Origin: Pseudomonadota bacterium
GTDB lineage: Bacteria > Myxococcota_A > UBA9042 > GCA-2863065
Assembly: GCA_005776725.1 (NCBI GenBank)
Contig: SXOO01000180.1
Coordinates: 1-39,617 of the forward strand
Length of the DNA stretch: 39,617 nucleotides
Reading direction: 5' to 3'
A model generated the notes under the pieces. It ran no database searches. It was not told the DNA's origin and saw nothing but the letters and a program-made list of their open reading frames with translations. Both the position numbers and the translations under genes were made by a program. Shown here one piece after another: positions 24,882-33,750 of this stretch. Positions within the stretch are counted from its first letter, which is position 1; each line of letters starts with the position of its first letter.

Positions 24882-26531
24882 ATGCTCAGAAGCGTCGTCG
24901 CGTTATTCCTCATCGGCTGCGGGACCTCGTGGGGCCCGTCAGTGCCCCAAGGGAAGCTCCTCCACCCGCTGGAGCTCGAGCTGCGCTCCCTCGTCGCGAA
25001 CTGCGGCATGGGCGATCGGCGCACCGCGACCGAGGGCGGCGACACGGCGCTCCCGCCCATCCTGTACGAGGCCCGCCTCGGCCAGAAGATGTTGCGGGAG
25101 CTCTCCGGCGATCCGGTCGCGGTGGCCTCCGCAGAGGCCTTGTTCGACACCGTCTATCAGGGCCGCCTCACGAACGAGGAGCCCACGCCCGAGCGGCGCA
25201 CCGACATGCGCCTCGTGCAGGACGGCTCGGTGCGTGTGGTCCGGGACGCGTCGGTGGGCGGCTCGTTCCGCTATCACTGCAAGACCTACGCGTTCGCTGC
25301 GCTCGAGGGCGGCTATGGGCTGGGCGGGGCGGACGCGAAGGCGGCGCTCGAAGGGAAACACCAGCACACGAGCGCGGTGGTCGCCCATGTGGGCCGCTTC
25401 AGCTCGGACCTCGCAGAGCGCCTGGCGGCAGGCGAGTCGGCGGCTCGGCAGGAGCTGCTCGCCCTGCACCTCCGCCACCCGGAGCTGGCGGAGCGCGAGG
25501 CGTCCTTGCTGCGGGAGGTCACGGCCGCCGTGGTCATGGTCACGGAGGCCGGCGAGGCGGACTCGAAGGCCTCCGGATCGATCGGCTGGTCCGGCTCCTT
25601 CCTCGAGGCCAAGGGCGGGGTGGGCAACGAGCGCGTACACAGCGGCGAAGCGAAGAACACGCTGGTCTCCGTGGGCCACGACGCGTTGTGGACCCCCCTG
25701 CCCTCGCCCGAAGCGTTGGCCCGAGGGCTCGTGATTGAGCCGTCCCTCGCGCCAGAGTCCTTCAACTTCGTGCTCGAGACCGTGCCAGCCGAGGTGGCTC
25801 TCACGGCCAAGGTCTCGAAGGGGCTCTGCGAGAGGCGGTGGTGGTCGGTGTCCGGCGAGGGGAAGGAGCTGCTGAGGGTGGTCGTGGATCCCGCCGGATG
25901 CCGCTTCGTGGTGCGCGTGGACTGGAAGGCGCTCTCCGCCGCCGAGCGCGCGGCCGCCGCCTCGGGCGAGGTGCGCGTGCCCATCGCGCTCGCTGCAGCG
26001 GTCGGGAAGGCCTCGCTCGCCGTGAACAGCATGGTCGCGCTCAAGAGCGGCCAGGAGCCCTTCGTGGTGCTCAAGACCTCGGACACCGCCGCGTCAGACC
26101 GCGAGGTCGCGTTCACGTTCGACGTCTGGACCAGCATCGTGACCGACGAGTTCGCCCGCCGCTTCAAGGTGGGACAGACGTGGGGCGCTCCGAGCGACGC
26201 CAAGGTCCGCTGCGGCTCAGTGACGGTGCCCGTGGAGGTCCGGGTGCACCAACCGGTGAACGTAGGGGCGCCGCCCGCGTTGTGGCTGGGCGTGCCGCGC
26301 GCGGTTATCGCCCCGTTCGCAGGTCAGGGATGCACGTTCTCGGTCACCCTCGGGGTCCCGGTGGTCGAGCGCGAGGGCAACGCGACGCGACAGGTGAAGT
26401 GGGCACTCCAAGACCGTCGCCTGGACATCCCCCCGTGGCTGCAGCCTCCCCGGCCCGCGGAGGGCGCGGCGTCCGGCGCGCCCCTGAGCGAGCCCCCAGC
26501 GTTCGGAACGCCCGTAGCCCCGGGAGGTTGA
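24882..26531 (+). CDS. Lipoprotein of unknown function
   Basis: A 549-residue lipoprotein; the signal MLRSVVALFLIGC has its lipobox Cys at residue 13. The N-terminal half is helical and charged, the C-terminal half looks beta-rich, and the last 30 residues are Pro/Ala-rich. I recognise no family. The frame is open upstream through the Fur gene, but the lipobox fixes ATG 24882. It is followed 75 bp later by the DUF362 protein and may share its transcript. Confidence 0.75.
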   Translation: MLRSVVALFLIGCGTSWGPSVPQGKLLHPLELELRSLVANCGMGDRRTATEGGDTALPPILYEARLGQKMLRELSGDPVAVASAEALFDTVYQGRLTNEEPTPERRTDMRLVQDGSVRVVRDASVGGSFRYHCKTYAFAALEGGYGLGGADAKAALEGKHQHTSAVVAHVGRFSSDLAERLAAGESAARQELLALHLRHPELAEREASLLREVTAAVVMVTEAGEADSKASGSIGWSGSFLEAKGGVGNERVHSGEAKNTLVSVGHDALWTPLPSPEALARGLVIEPSLAPESFNFVLETVPAEVALTAKVSKGLCERRWWSVSGEGKELLRVVVDPAGCRFVVRVDWKALSAAERAAAASGEVRVPIALAAAVGKASLAVNSMVALKSGQEPFVVLKTSDTAASDREVAFTFDVWTSIVTDEFARRFKVGQTWGAPSDAKVRCGSVTVPVEVRVHQPVNVGAPPALWLGVPRAVIAPFAGQGCTFSVTLGVPVVEREGNATRQVKWALQDRRLDIPPWLQPPRPAEGAASGAPLSEPPAFGTPVAPGG

Positions 26532-26606
26532 CGCGCCACGACCCGCATGGTCGTCTCCCGAGGCTCGCGGCGCGCGAGTCGAAGCGGCCCAAGAGAAGAG
26601 GCAAAG

Positions 26607-27701
26607 ATGAACGAGTTGGATGACGCCGGCCCCCGCCCTACCGACAGCGAGATCCCTGACGAGTCCCGGCGAGGGTTCCTTGCCGGCAGCGCAGCGCTCG
26701 CCCTAGCGGCGGCCTCCGCTCCGGCGCTTGCCGCCACCCCAGGGAAGTCACGGATCGTCCAGGCGGAGGATCCGGCAGTCTCCACCGGCCCCACGGCCAT
26801 CGACAAGGCGCGCCTCGAGGCGCTCATCGACGCGGCCCTCATGCGGTACACGGGCGAGAAGTCGGCGTCGGCGGCGCTCGGGCGGTACTTCAAGAAGGGC
26901 CAAAAGGTCGCGATCAAGATCAACACGCTGGGCAGCCCGTACGCGTCCGTTCACCCGGAGACCGCGCTGCACCTCGGGAGGCGCCTCCACGAGGCGGGCC
27001 TGCCCAAGGACGACATCCGGATCTTCGACCAGTACATCTCGCGTATGCAGACCGGTCGCTTCCGGGCGCGGCGCAAGCCGGGCGAGATTTGGGTCACCAA
27101 TCACCTCGGACGCACCCCGGAGAAACAGGTCTACACGGACGGCGACTACCGGGTGGAGTTCCACTGGGAGAAGCTGATCGTCTGGGCCGACGCGGTCTTG
27201 AACGTCTGCGTCCCGAAGGATCACGACCTCACGGGCGTGACCGGCGCGATGAAGAACATGGCGATGGGCGTGGTGAAGCCAACGGAGGAGCGGGAGGCCA
27301 ACAAGGCCAACCCCGGTCATTACACCGTCGTGCCCAAGTTCCACCGCAACAACTGCGACCCGGCCATCCCGAAGCTCTACGCCATGCCCATGATCAAGGA
27401 CAAGGTGAAGCTGATCGTCGTGGACGCCGTGCGCTGCCTCTACCATGGAGGTCCGCAAGACAAGCCGCGCTTCCGCGAGCCGCTGAACCAGGTGTGGGTG
27501 GCCGAGGATCCCGTGGCAGTGGACTCCACGATCCATCGGCTGGTGAACAAGATCCGGAAGGACAAGGGGCTCAAGCCGATCGAAGAAGACCTGTTCCGCG
27601 ACAAGCCGCGGCACCCCAAGTACATCGCCACGGCCGCCAAGATGGGCCTCGGCACCAACGACCCCGCCAAGATCACGCTGGACCACTTCAAGGTGGGGTG
27701 A
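26607..27701 (+). CDS. Tat-exported DUF362 protein
   Basis: A 364-residue protein with a twin-arginine signal (SRRGFLAGSAALALAAASAPALA), so it is exported folded, which often means a cofactor. The body matches the DUF362 family: KVAIKINTLGSP early, a middle segment NVCVPKDHDLTGVTGAMKNM, and a late VWVAEDPVAVDSTIH. DUF362 proteins often carry or sit near iron-sulfur centres, but no ferredoxin-type CxxC cluster is present here. Function is unknown. A purine-rich ribosome binding site (GAAGAGG) precedes the ATG. The cardiolipin synthase gene follows after 7 bp, so it is the probable first gene of a three-gene operon. Confidence 0.88.
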   Translation: MNELDDAGPRPTDSEIPDESRRGFLAGSAALALAAASAPALAATPGKSRIVQAEDPAVSTGPTAIDKARLEALIDAALMRYTGEKSASAALGRYFKKGQKVAIKINTLGSPYASVHPETALHLGRRLHEAGLPKDDIRIFDQYISRMQTGRFRARRKPGEIWVTNHLGRTPEKQVYTDGDYRVEFHWEKLIVWADAVLNVCVPKDHDLTGVTGAMKNMAMGVVKPTEEREANKANPGHYTVVPKFHRNNCDPAIPKLYAMPMIKDKVKLIVVDAVRCLYHGGPQDKPRFREPLNQVWVAEDPVAVDSTIHRLVNKIRKDKGLKPIEEDLFRDKPRHPKYIATAAKMGLGTNDPAKITLDHFKVG

Positions 27702-27708
27702 CCCCCAG

Positions 27709-29160
27709 ATGACGCTCAACGCCTGGGTGGCCATCCTCGTGATCCTCGAGATCGTGGTGGTCTTCGGCTTCATCCTCACGGAGCGTCGTCACCCCTCCGC
27801 CACGCTCGCCTGGGTCATGGCGGTGGTCTTCCTCCCGGTCCTCGGGCTCATCCTCTACGTGGTGTTCGGCCGCACACGGATGGTGCGCCGGAGCCGGCGC
27901 TTCAAGAAGCTGTCCCGACGCGTGCGCGAGCTGATGCGCGACAATGGAGTCGGTAGCGACGGGCTGGGCCGCGCGAACGCGCTCCGCGACTGCGACCCCA
28001 GGACACCACCCGTGGCGCGCCTCGCCAGCCGCATGGGGGTGGCGCCGCCCACCGACGGGAACATCACGCGCCTGCTCGTGGACGCGGAGGCCGCTTACGG
28101 GGCGATGCTGGCGGCGATCCGGGGGGCGCGCCATCACATCCACATCGAGTTCTACATCTGGCAGAACGACGACACCGGCCGCTGCTTCCGCGACGCGCTG
28201 GTGCTGCGCGCGCGAGACGGCGTCAAGGTGCGTGCGCTCGTCGACGCGGTGGGCAGCTCCAGCCTCCCTGACGGCTTCTTTCAACCGCTGGTGGAGGCCG
28301 GCGGCGAGTTCGCCGAGTTCTCTCCGATCGCGCGCATCGCGCGGCTGCTGAGAAGGAGCCGGGTGGACTTCCGGAACCACCGAAAGCTCCTGATCGTGGA
28401 CGCTCAGCGCGGCTTTACCGGCGGGGTCAACCTCGGAGACGAGTATCTCGGCAAAGATCCCGAGCTCGGGGGCTGGCGCGACACCCACCTGGAGATCGAG
28501 GGGCCCGCCGTCATGGGCCTACAACAGGCGTTCGTGGAGGACTGGCTCTGGGCCACCGACGAGCTACTCGCCGAGACCGGGCTCTTCTCGGCTCGGCCGG
28601 CGGCCGAGCCCGGCGACGCGGTGCTGGTGGTGGAGTCCGGGCCCGATCGCGAGTGGGCCCCGATCCACCGCATCTACGTTCAAGCGATCACCGCGTCGGT
28701 GTCGCGAGTATGGCTCACCAACCCGTACTTCTTGCCCGACAAGGTGATGGAGGAGGCCCTGGTGACCGCCGCGTTGCGCGGCGTGGACGTGCGTATTCTC
28801 CTCCCGAAGCGCAACGACTCTCGCCTCGTGGCCTACGCCTCTGCGGCGTTCTTCCAGGCGCTGCTTCAGGCGGGCGTGAAGCTCTACCGGTATCGCGCCG
28901 GCTTCGTCCACGCGAAGACGCTCGTGGTGGATGACTGGGCGTCCACCGTCGGCTCGGCCAACATGGACGCGCGGTCGTTCCGCCTCAACTTCGAGCTCAA
29001 TGTGTTCGTCTTCAGCGGCGGGCTCACCACAGCGCTGGCCGAGACCTTCGAGCGCGACCTCGCGGAAGCCGATCCGGTCACGCGCGAAGCGGAGCGAGCG
29101 ATCGGGTACCTGACGCGCCTCGCGCGCCAAGCGGCGCAGCTCCTGTCCCCACTGATGTAA
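27709..29160 (+). CDS. cls: Cardiolipin synthase (phospholipase D family)
   Basis: A 483-residue membrane enzyme that joins two phosphatidylglycerols (or related lipids) into cardiolipin. Two N-terminal transmembrane segments are followed by a PLDc_N-type region and two HKD motifs: HRKLLIVD (His224, Lys226, Asp231) and HAKTLVVD (His401, Lys403, Asp408), with GSANMDARSF after the second, all as in bacterial Cls of ordinary length (about 480). It sits 7 bp behind the DUF362 gene and 9 bp before the HAD-type phosphatase, suggesting a lipid-related operon. Some enzymes of this family transfer phosphatidyl groups to other alcohols, so cardiolipin is the best but not the only product. Confidence 0.94.
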   Translation: MTLNAWVAILVILEIVVVFGFILTERRHPSATLAWVMAVVFLPVLGLILYVVFGRTRMVRRSRRFKKLSRRVRELMRDNGVGSDGLGRANALRDCDPRTPPVARLASRMGVAPPTDGNITRLLVDAEAAYGAMLAAIRGARHHIHIEFYIWQNDDTGRCFRDALVLRARDGVKVRALVDAVGSSSLPDGFFQPLVEAGGEFAEFSPIARIARLLRRSRVDFRNHRKLLIVDAQRGFTGGVNLGDEYLGKDPELGGWRDTHLEIEGPAVMGLQQAFVEDWLWATDELLAETGLFSARPAAEPGDAVLVVESGPDREWAPIHRIYVQAITASVSRVWLTNPYFLPDKVMEEALVTAALRGVDVRILLPKRNDSRLVAYASAAFFQALLQAGVKLYRYRAGFVHAKTLVVDDWASTVGSANMDARSFRLNFELNVFVFSGGLTTALAETFERDLAEADPVTREAERAIGYLTRLARQAAQLLSPLM

Positions 29161-29169
29161 GCTCAGCGG

Positions 29170-30159
29170 ATGGCGCGCCACGTCTACCGCTGGGACCTCG
29201 ACAAGACGTACATCAAGACGGACTTCGACTCCCCCGTCGCGCTTCTCCGCACTGCCCTCCAGCGCCCCGAGGAGAAGGAGAACGTGCCCGGGACGGCCGC
29301 GCTCATGCGCGCGCTGAAGCGGGGCCCCGATGGCACGGAGAACAAGGTCTTCATCATCAGCGGGAGCCCGCGGGAGATGCGGCGTGTCCTTTCGGAGAAG
29401 CTGAGGCTGGACGGGGTGACGATCGACGGGCTGGAGCTGAAGCCCAACCTGCAGAATCTGCTGCGTCTTCGCTTCAGAGCGATGCGCGACCAGCTGGGCT
29501 ACAAGCTCCCGGTGCTGCTCGAGAGTCGGGCTCAGCTCGAGCCCGGGATGCTCGAGACCTGCTTTGGCGACGACGCCGAGCTCGATGGCCTGATCTACCG
29601 CCTTTACGCCGATATCTGCGAGGGCCAGGTCGACAGCGCCGGCTTGGGGCGTCTCCTGCAGGCGGCCAACCTGTACCCGGATCAGGTGCACCGGATCCTG
29701 GCGGCCACGGGTCGGCTGCCGGTGGGCCGGGTGGTGGAGCGCGTCTGCATCAACCTCGAGACGGGGTCGCCCACGGGCCGCTTCGACGCGCTCGGAGCGC
29801 TGGTGAAGCCCACCTTCAACGCGTTCCAGACGTCGCTGGTGCTCTACTGTGACGGACGCCTCGCCGAGGCCGGCGTCTTCGCTGTGACCGACGAAATGAG
29901 AGAGCGATACGGCTACACGGCTGACCGGCTGTCGTCGTCCTTGCAGGACGCGCTGCGGCGCGCGCTGGTGCCTCGTGACGCCGTGGCGGCGCTGGTGGAG
30001 CGGCTGGGGCTCCGGCTGGGGCCCGAGCTCCCCGTGCGCGTCCTGGAGGACCGCCCGGTCGACTACGTGGCTCTGCTTGCGGACGCCGACGCCTGGCACA
30101 AGGAGCGGAAGGCGGGCCGCTCGCCAACTGGCCTCGGCCGCCTCTTCGGCGGCGACTGA
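29170..30159 (+). CDS. HAD-type (DUF2183/App1-like) phosphatase domain protein
   Basis: A 329-residue soluble protein with HAD phosphatase motifs: DLDKTY (Asp9, Asp11) as motif I, FIISGSPREM as motif II and CFGDDAELD as the acidic motif. The spacing resembles the DUF2183/App1 class, which in yeast includes phosphatidate phosphatase. It starts 9 bp after cls, so a lipid-phosphate substrate is reasonable but not shown. It converges on the Fe-S carrier gene with 131 bp between. The family name is a motif-level call, so I give it moderate weight. Confidence 0.8.
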   Translation: MARHVYRWDLDKTYIKTDFDSPVALLRTALQRPEEKENVPGTAALMRALKRGPDGTENKVFIISGSPREMRRVLSEKLRLDGVTIDGLELKPNLQNLLRLRFRAMRDQLGYKLPVLLESRAQLEPGMLETCFGDDAELDGLIYRLYADICEGQVDSAGLGRLLQAANLYPDQVHRILAATGRLPVGRVVERVCINLETGSPTGRFDALGALVKPTFNAFQTSLVLYCDGRLAEAGVFAVTDEMRERYGYTADRLSSSLQDALRRALVPRDAVAALVERLGLRLGPELPVRVLEDRPVDYVALLADADAWHKERKAGRSPTGLGRLFGGD

Positions 30160-30265
30160 CTCGCCCGCGGCTCCCACAAGGGCCACGTGCTCGAGATCTG
30201 GCACGAGGCCGTGGGCTGACGTGGTTGAGCGCTGGCCGTCTGCTGATGGGAACGGTGGCGGAGTG

Positions 30266-30294
30266 CGCGCCTAGGGACGCGCGCTCGCGCCTAG
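30266..30294. repeat. 9-bp direct repeat at 20-bp spacing, at the Fe-S carrier stop
   Basis: CGCGCCTAG occurs at 30266-30274 and again at 30286-30294; the second copy contains the reverse-strand stop codon of the A-type Fe-S carrier gene. The spacing is two helical turns. It lies in a convergent gap and may be a small duplication or a protein-binding site. Confidence 0.4.
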
Positions 30295-30611
30295 ACCGAG
30301 AACGACGAGCCACACCCGCAGGTGCGCGTGGCGTTCGGGTTCTCGAAGTGGAAGCCGGTGAACTGGAAGGACTCGACGTAGTCGATGTGAGTCCCATCAA
30401 GGTACTCGTGGCTCATGGGGTCGACGAAGACCTTGAGGCCGTGAAAGTCGAGGACCCAGTCGCCGTCCTTCTGCCCTTCCTCGAAGTCCATGTCGTAGGT
30501 GAGGCCGGAGCACCCACCGCCGACGACCATGACACGCAACGCGTGCCCATCGAGGTTCTGTGCTTTGGCCATCTCTCGGACCTTGGTGACGGCAAGCTCG
30601 GTGATCTGCAT
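30291..30611 (-). CDS. A-type iron-sulfur carrier (IscA/ErpA)
   Basis: A 105-residue HesB/IscA-fold protein that carries and delivers Fe-S clusters. The three conserved cysteines are present: Cys34 in GGGCSGLTY and Cys97/Cys99 in TCGCGSSF, as in ErpA and IscA. The ATG at 30611 was taken because the family begins there (MQITELAV); the frame is open a further 60 bp upstream. No other Fe-S assembly genes are next to it, so ErpA-like isolated action fits. It is divergent from ino1 with 300 bp between the two starts. Confidence 0.93.
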   Translation of the reverse strand: MQITELAVTKVREMAKAQNLDGHALRVMVVGGGCSGLTYDMDFEEGQKDGDWVLDFHGLKVFVDPMSHEYLDGTHIDYVESFQFTGFHFENPNATRTCGCGSSFSV

Positions 30612-30911
30612 GGGCTCTGGGCCTCCGGGACGTGGTGCACGGAGTCTAGGCCTGGGGTGGCCGATCCGCAACGCGAGCTTTCATCGATGCCGTCGCCGAG
30701 GCCTGGGGCACGCGTGCTCCACATGGGTGCAGACGTGCCCCATCGCGCGGGGAGAGGGCTGCATGGCGACTGCTCGGCCGGGTGGTCGCGTTCTTGCTGA
30801 GATGGCCGTCCGGCCGACCGGCGCAGACGCGAGTCACGCTGTCGTTGACGCGCGCCCCGAGTCGGAGTACGTCGCGCGCCCTGTAGACGCCTCGGATAGG
30901 AGCCTCGAGTC
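30612..30911. promoter_or_regulatory. Divergent promoter region between the Fe-S carrier and ino1
   Basis: This region of about 300 bp must serve both genes. A candidate ino1 promoter is TTGACG at 30845-30850 and TACGTC at 30868-30873 with a 17-bp spacer (the -10 is weak). AGGAG at about 30899 supports the ino1 start. No other gene or strong repeat is visible; the remaining open frames are shadows. Confidence 0.4.
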
Positions 30912-32243
30912 ATGACCAAGATGCTGCGTGAGAAACCCGCCGTCGACGCGCCGAAGGGCCGCCTCGGTATCCTCCTCCCGGGCCTGGGCGCCGTTGCGAC
31001 CACCTTCATCGCTGGGGTCGAGGCCGTCCGCCGCGGCATCGCGACGCCTATCGGCTCGCTGACCCAGATGGGCCACATCCGCCTGGGTAAGCGCACCGAC
31101 AGCCGCCAGCCTCTGATCAAAGACTTCGTCCCGCTGCAAGACCTGTCGGGCATCGTCTTCGGCGGCTGGGATATCTTCGAGGACGACTGCCTCACCGCCG
31201 CGCGCCGAGCGGGCGTGCTCGACTCGCAGCTCCTCGACAAGCTCAGCGACTTCCTCGGCGGAATCCGCCCCATGCGGGCAGCATTCGACCCCGAGTACGT
31301 GAAGCGGATCAGCGGCCCCAACGTGATCGCCGGCGGGCGCCGGCAGTGGGCTGACCAGCTCCGAGCGGACATCCGCAACTTCAAGAAGCAGCACGAGCTC
31401 GACCGCGTGGTCTTGGTTTGGTGCGGCTCCACCGAGGTCTTCGGGCCGAGCACGGAGGTCACCGACTCGCTCGCCGCCTTCGAGAAGGGCCTCGACGCGA
31501 ACGACAGCCGTATCCCGCCGAGCATGGTGTACGCCTACGCCGCCCTCATGGAGGGCTGCCCCTACGCCAACGGGGCTCCGAACCTCTCCGCCGACGCGCC
31601 CGCCATGCTCGAGCTGGCCGACCTGAAGAAGGTCCCGGTGTGCGGCAAGGACTACAAGACCGGCCAGACGCTCATGAAGACCATCATCGCGCCGGGCCTC
31701 AAGGCACGACTCCTGGGCCTCCAGGGGTGGTTCTCCACGAACATCCTCGGAAACCGTGACGGTGAGGTCTTGGAGGATCCGGGCTCCTTCAAGTCGAAGG
31801 AGGTCACGAAGCTGTCGGTGCTGGACACGATCCTGCAGCCCGAGCTCTACCCCGAGCTCTACGGCAACTTCTTCCACTCGGTGAAGATCAACTACTACCC
31901 CCCGCGCGGCGACAACAAGGAGGGGTGGGACAACATCGACATCACCGGGTGGCTCGGCTACCCCATGCAGATCAAGATCGACTTCCTCTGCCGCGACTCG
32001 ATCCTGGCGGCGCCGCTGGTGCTCGACCTGGCCCTGTTCCTCGACTTCGCGCAGCGCTCCGGCTTCTACGGGATCCAGGAGTGGCTCTCGTTCTACTTCA
32101 AGTCGCCCATGGCGCCCGCGGGGCTCTACCCCGAGCACGACCTGTTCATCCAGCAGACCAAGCTCAAGAACACGCTCCGGTACGTGATGGGCGAGGAGCT
32201 CATCACCCACCTCGGGCTCGACTACTACGGCGACGAGGCCTAG
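30912..32243 (+). CDS. ino1: Inositol-3-phosphate synthase
   Basis: A 443-residue soluble enzyme that converts glucose-6-phosphate into 1D-myo-inositol 3-phosphate using bound NAD. The N-terminal Rossmann segment reads LLPGLGAVATTFIAGVEA. The central and C-terminal landmarks are LQGWFSTNILGNRDG and KIDFLCRDSILAAPLVLDLA, both diagnostic of the family, and the length is normal. It is the first gene of a pair with cystathionine beta-synthase, 3 bp apart. In bacteria the product feeds phosphatidylinositol, inositol-containing thiols or compatible solutes; none of the later enzymes is in this window. The cls-HAD pair lies 750 bp upstream, which fits a lipid role but does not prove it. Confidence 0.95.
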   Translation: MTKMLREKPAVDAPKGRLGILLPGLGAVATTFIAGVEAVRRGIATPIGSLTQMGHIRLGKRTDSRQPLIKDFVPLQDLSGIVFGGWDIFEDDCLTAARRAGVLDSQLLDKLSDFLGGIRPMRAAFDPEYVKRISGPNVIAGGRRQWADQLRADIRNFKKQHELDRVVLVWCGSTEVFGPSTEVTDSLAAFEKGLDANDSRIPPSMVYAYAALMEGCPYANGAPNLSADAPAMLELADLKKVPVCGKDYKTGQTLMKTIIAPGLKARLLGLQGWFSTNILGNRDGEVLEDPGSFKSKEVTKLSVLDTILQPELYPELYGNFFHSVKINYYPPRGDNKEGWDNIDITGWLGYPMQIKIDFLCRDSILAAPLVLDLALFLDFAQRSGFYGIQEWLSFYFKSPMAPAGLYPEHDLFIQQTKLKNTLRYVMGEELITHLGLDYYGDEA

Positions 32244-32246
32244 CGC

Positions 32247-33626
32247 ATGAAGGGCGCCTTCAACACGATCCTCGAGGCGGTGGGCAACACGCCGATCGTC
32301 CGTCTGCACAAGGTCGGGAAGGGCGTGAAGAGCCCGCTGTTCGTGAAATGCGAATACACGAACCCTGGCGGCTCCGTGAAGGACCGCCCGGCCCTCCAGA
32401 TCGTCGACGACTACGAGAAGGAGGGGAAGCTCCGCCCTGGCGGCACCATCGTGGAGGCCACCAGCGGCAACACGGGCATGGGCCTCGCCATGGCCGCCGC
32501 GGTCAAGGGCTACAAGTGCATCTTCGTCATGCCCGACAAGATGAGCGAGGAGAAGATCGCCGCCCTCCGAGCCTTCGGCGCGAAGGTGGTGGTCACGCCC
32601 ACCAACGTGGAGCCGGAAGACCCGCGGAGCTACTACTCCGTCGCGCGGCGCCTCGCCCAGGAGACCCCGGGGGCGGTGCTGGCCAACCAGTACCACAACC
32701 CGTCCAACCCGAAGGCGCACGTCCTCAGCACCGGCCCGGAGATCTGGAGTCAGACCGGCGGGGAGATCGACGCCATCGTGATCTGCATGGGCACCGGCGG
32801 CACGATCAGCGGGATCGGCAAGTACCTGAAGGCCCAGAAACCCGGCATCAAGGTGGTGGGCGTCGACCCGATCGGCAGCATCTACTACGACTACTTCCGC
32901 ACCGGGAAGATGACCACGGCCCACAGCTACAAGGTGGAGGGCTTCGGCGAAGACTTCCTGCCGTCCACCATGGACTTCTCGGTCCTCGACGACATCGTGC
33001 GCGTCACGGACAAGGAGTGCTTCGACACGACCCGCCGCCTCGTCCGCGAAGAGGGGATCTATTGTGGCGGCTCATCGGGTGCCTGTGTCGCCGGGATGGT
33101 GAAGTGGGCCGAGCGTCAGGTCGAGCCCCTGAACGTGGTGGCGATCCTGCCGGACGGCGCCAGCAAGTACCTGTCGAAGGTCTTCAACGACCAGTGGATG
33201 TTGGAGAACGGCTTCCTCGAGGACGAGTACGGCGGCACGGTGGCGGACGTTGTCGGCGCGAAGCCACGCCCGTTCTACACGGCGTCGCCCACGGCCACGA
33301 TCGGAGAGGTCATCGCGCTCATGAAGGAGCACGAGGTCTCGCAGATCCCAGTGATCGACGAAGGCGGCCGACTCGTCGGCGTCGCCACGGAGCTCGCCCT
33401 GCTCAAGGCGTTGGTGAACGCGCATGTCACGCAGGACGTCCCGGTGGAGAAGTACGCGGTGGTCGACTTCGCCCTCGTGGAGCCGCGGAACTCGGCGGCG
33501 CTGTTGTCGGCGCTCTTCGCGCGAGGGAAGACGGTGATCGTTCACGACGGGGCTCGCTACACCGGCATCATTACCAACATCGATCTCATCGACTTCATCT
33601 CGCGGCGAAGCCGGCGAGGGGCGTGA
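32247..33626 (+). CDS. Cystathionine beta-synthase with C-terminal CBS domains
   Basis: A 459-residue PLP enzyme of the beta-family. It joins serine and homocysteine to cystathionine; cysteine synthase activity is a close alternative. Landmarks are GNTPIVRLHKV, NPGGSVKDRPA with the PLP lysine Lys45, VEATSGNTGMGLA, GTGGTISGIGKYL and CGGSSGACV. Two tandem CBS domains follow (about 335-455), a Bateman module that typically binds adenosyl ligands. No heme-binding N-terminus is present. It begins 3 bp after ino1, so the two proteins should be made together. Pairing inositol and sulfur-amino-acid synthesis is unusual; it could hint at an inositol-linked thiol, but no ligase for one is here. Confidence 0.92.
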   Translation: MKGAFNTILEAVGNTPIVRLHKVGKGVKSPLFVKCEYTNPGGSVKDRPALQIVDDYEKEGKLRPGGTIVEATSGNTGMGLAMAAAVKGYKCIFVMPDKMSEEKIAALRAFGAKVVVTPTNVEPEDPRSYYSVARRLAQETPGAVLANQYHNPSNPKAHVLSTGPEIWSQTGGEIDAIVICMGTGGTISGIGKYLKAQKPGIKVVGVDPIGSIYYDYFRTGKMTTAHSYKVEGFGEDFLPSTMDFSVLDDIVRVTDKECFDTTRRLVREEGIYCGGSSGACVAGMVKWAERQVEPLNVVAILPDGASKYLSKVFNDQWMLENGFLEDEYGGTVADVVGAKPRPFYTASPTATIGEVIALMKEHEVSQIPVIDEGGRLVGVATELALLKALVNAHVTQDVPVEKYAVVDFALVEPRNSAALLSALFARGKTVIVHDGARYTGIITNIDLIDFISRRSRRGA

Positions 33627-33689
33627 CCGGGTGGGCAGTGGTGCCAGCGTCACAGCCTGTGCCGCCACGCCACTCGCGCGGGCATCGTC

Positions 33690-33717
33690 TTGACACGCCC
33701 CTTCGAGGTCTTACGAT
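33690..33717 (+). promoter_or_regulatory. Sigma-70-type promoter before the tandem HhH protein gene
   Basis: TTGACA (33690-33695, perfect -35) and TACGAT (33712-33717, four of six matches to the -10 consensus) with a 16-bp spacer, 34 bp upstream of the ATG at 33751, which has GGGGGA as its ribosome binding site. This is the best promoter match in the window. Confidence 0.65.
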
Positions 33718-33750
33718 GCGCCGCACTTTGCACCCTGGGGGATACGATTC

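Noticed and set aside
28564..30204. 546-residue reverse open frame across cls and the HAD-type phosphatase gene
   Set aside because: His/Arg/Gly-rich shadow with no recognisable domain; the forward frames carry catalytic motifs.
30834..32924. 696-residue reverse open frame across ino1 and cystathionine beta-synthase
   Set aside because: Antisense shadow: the forward genes have unambiguous family motifs and the reverse frame has none.
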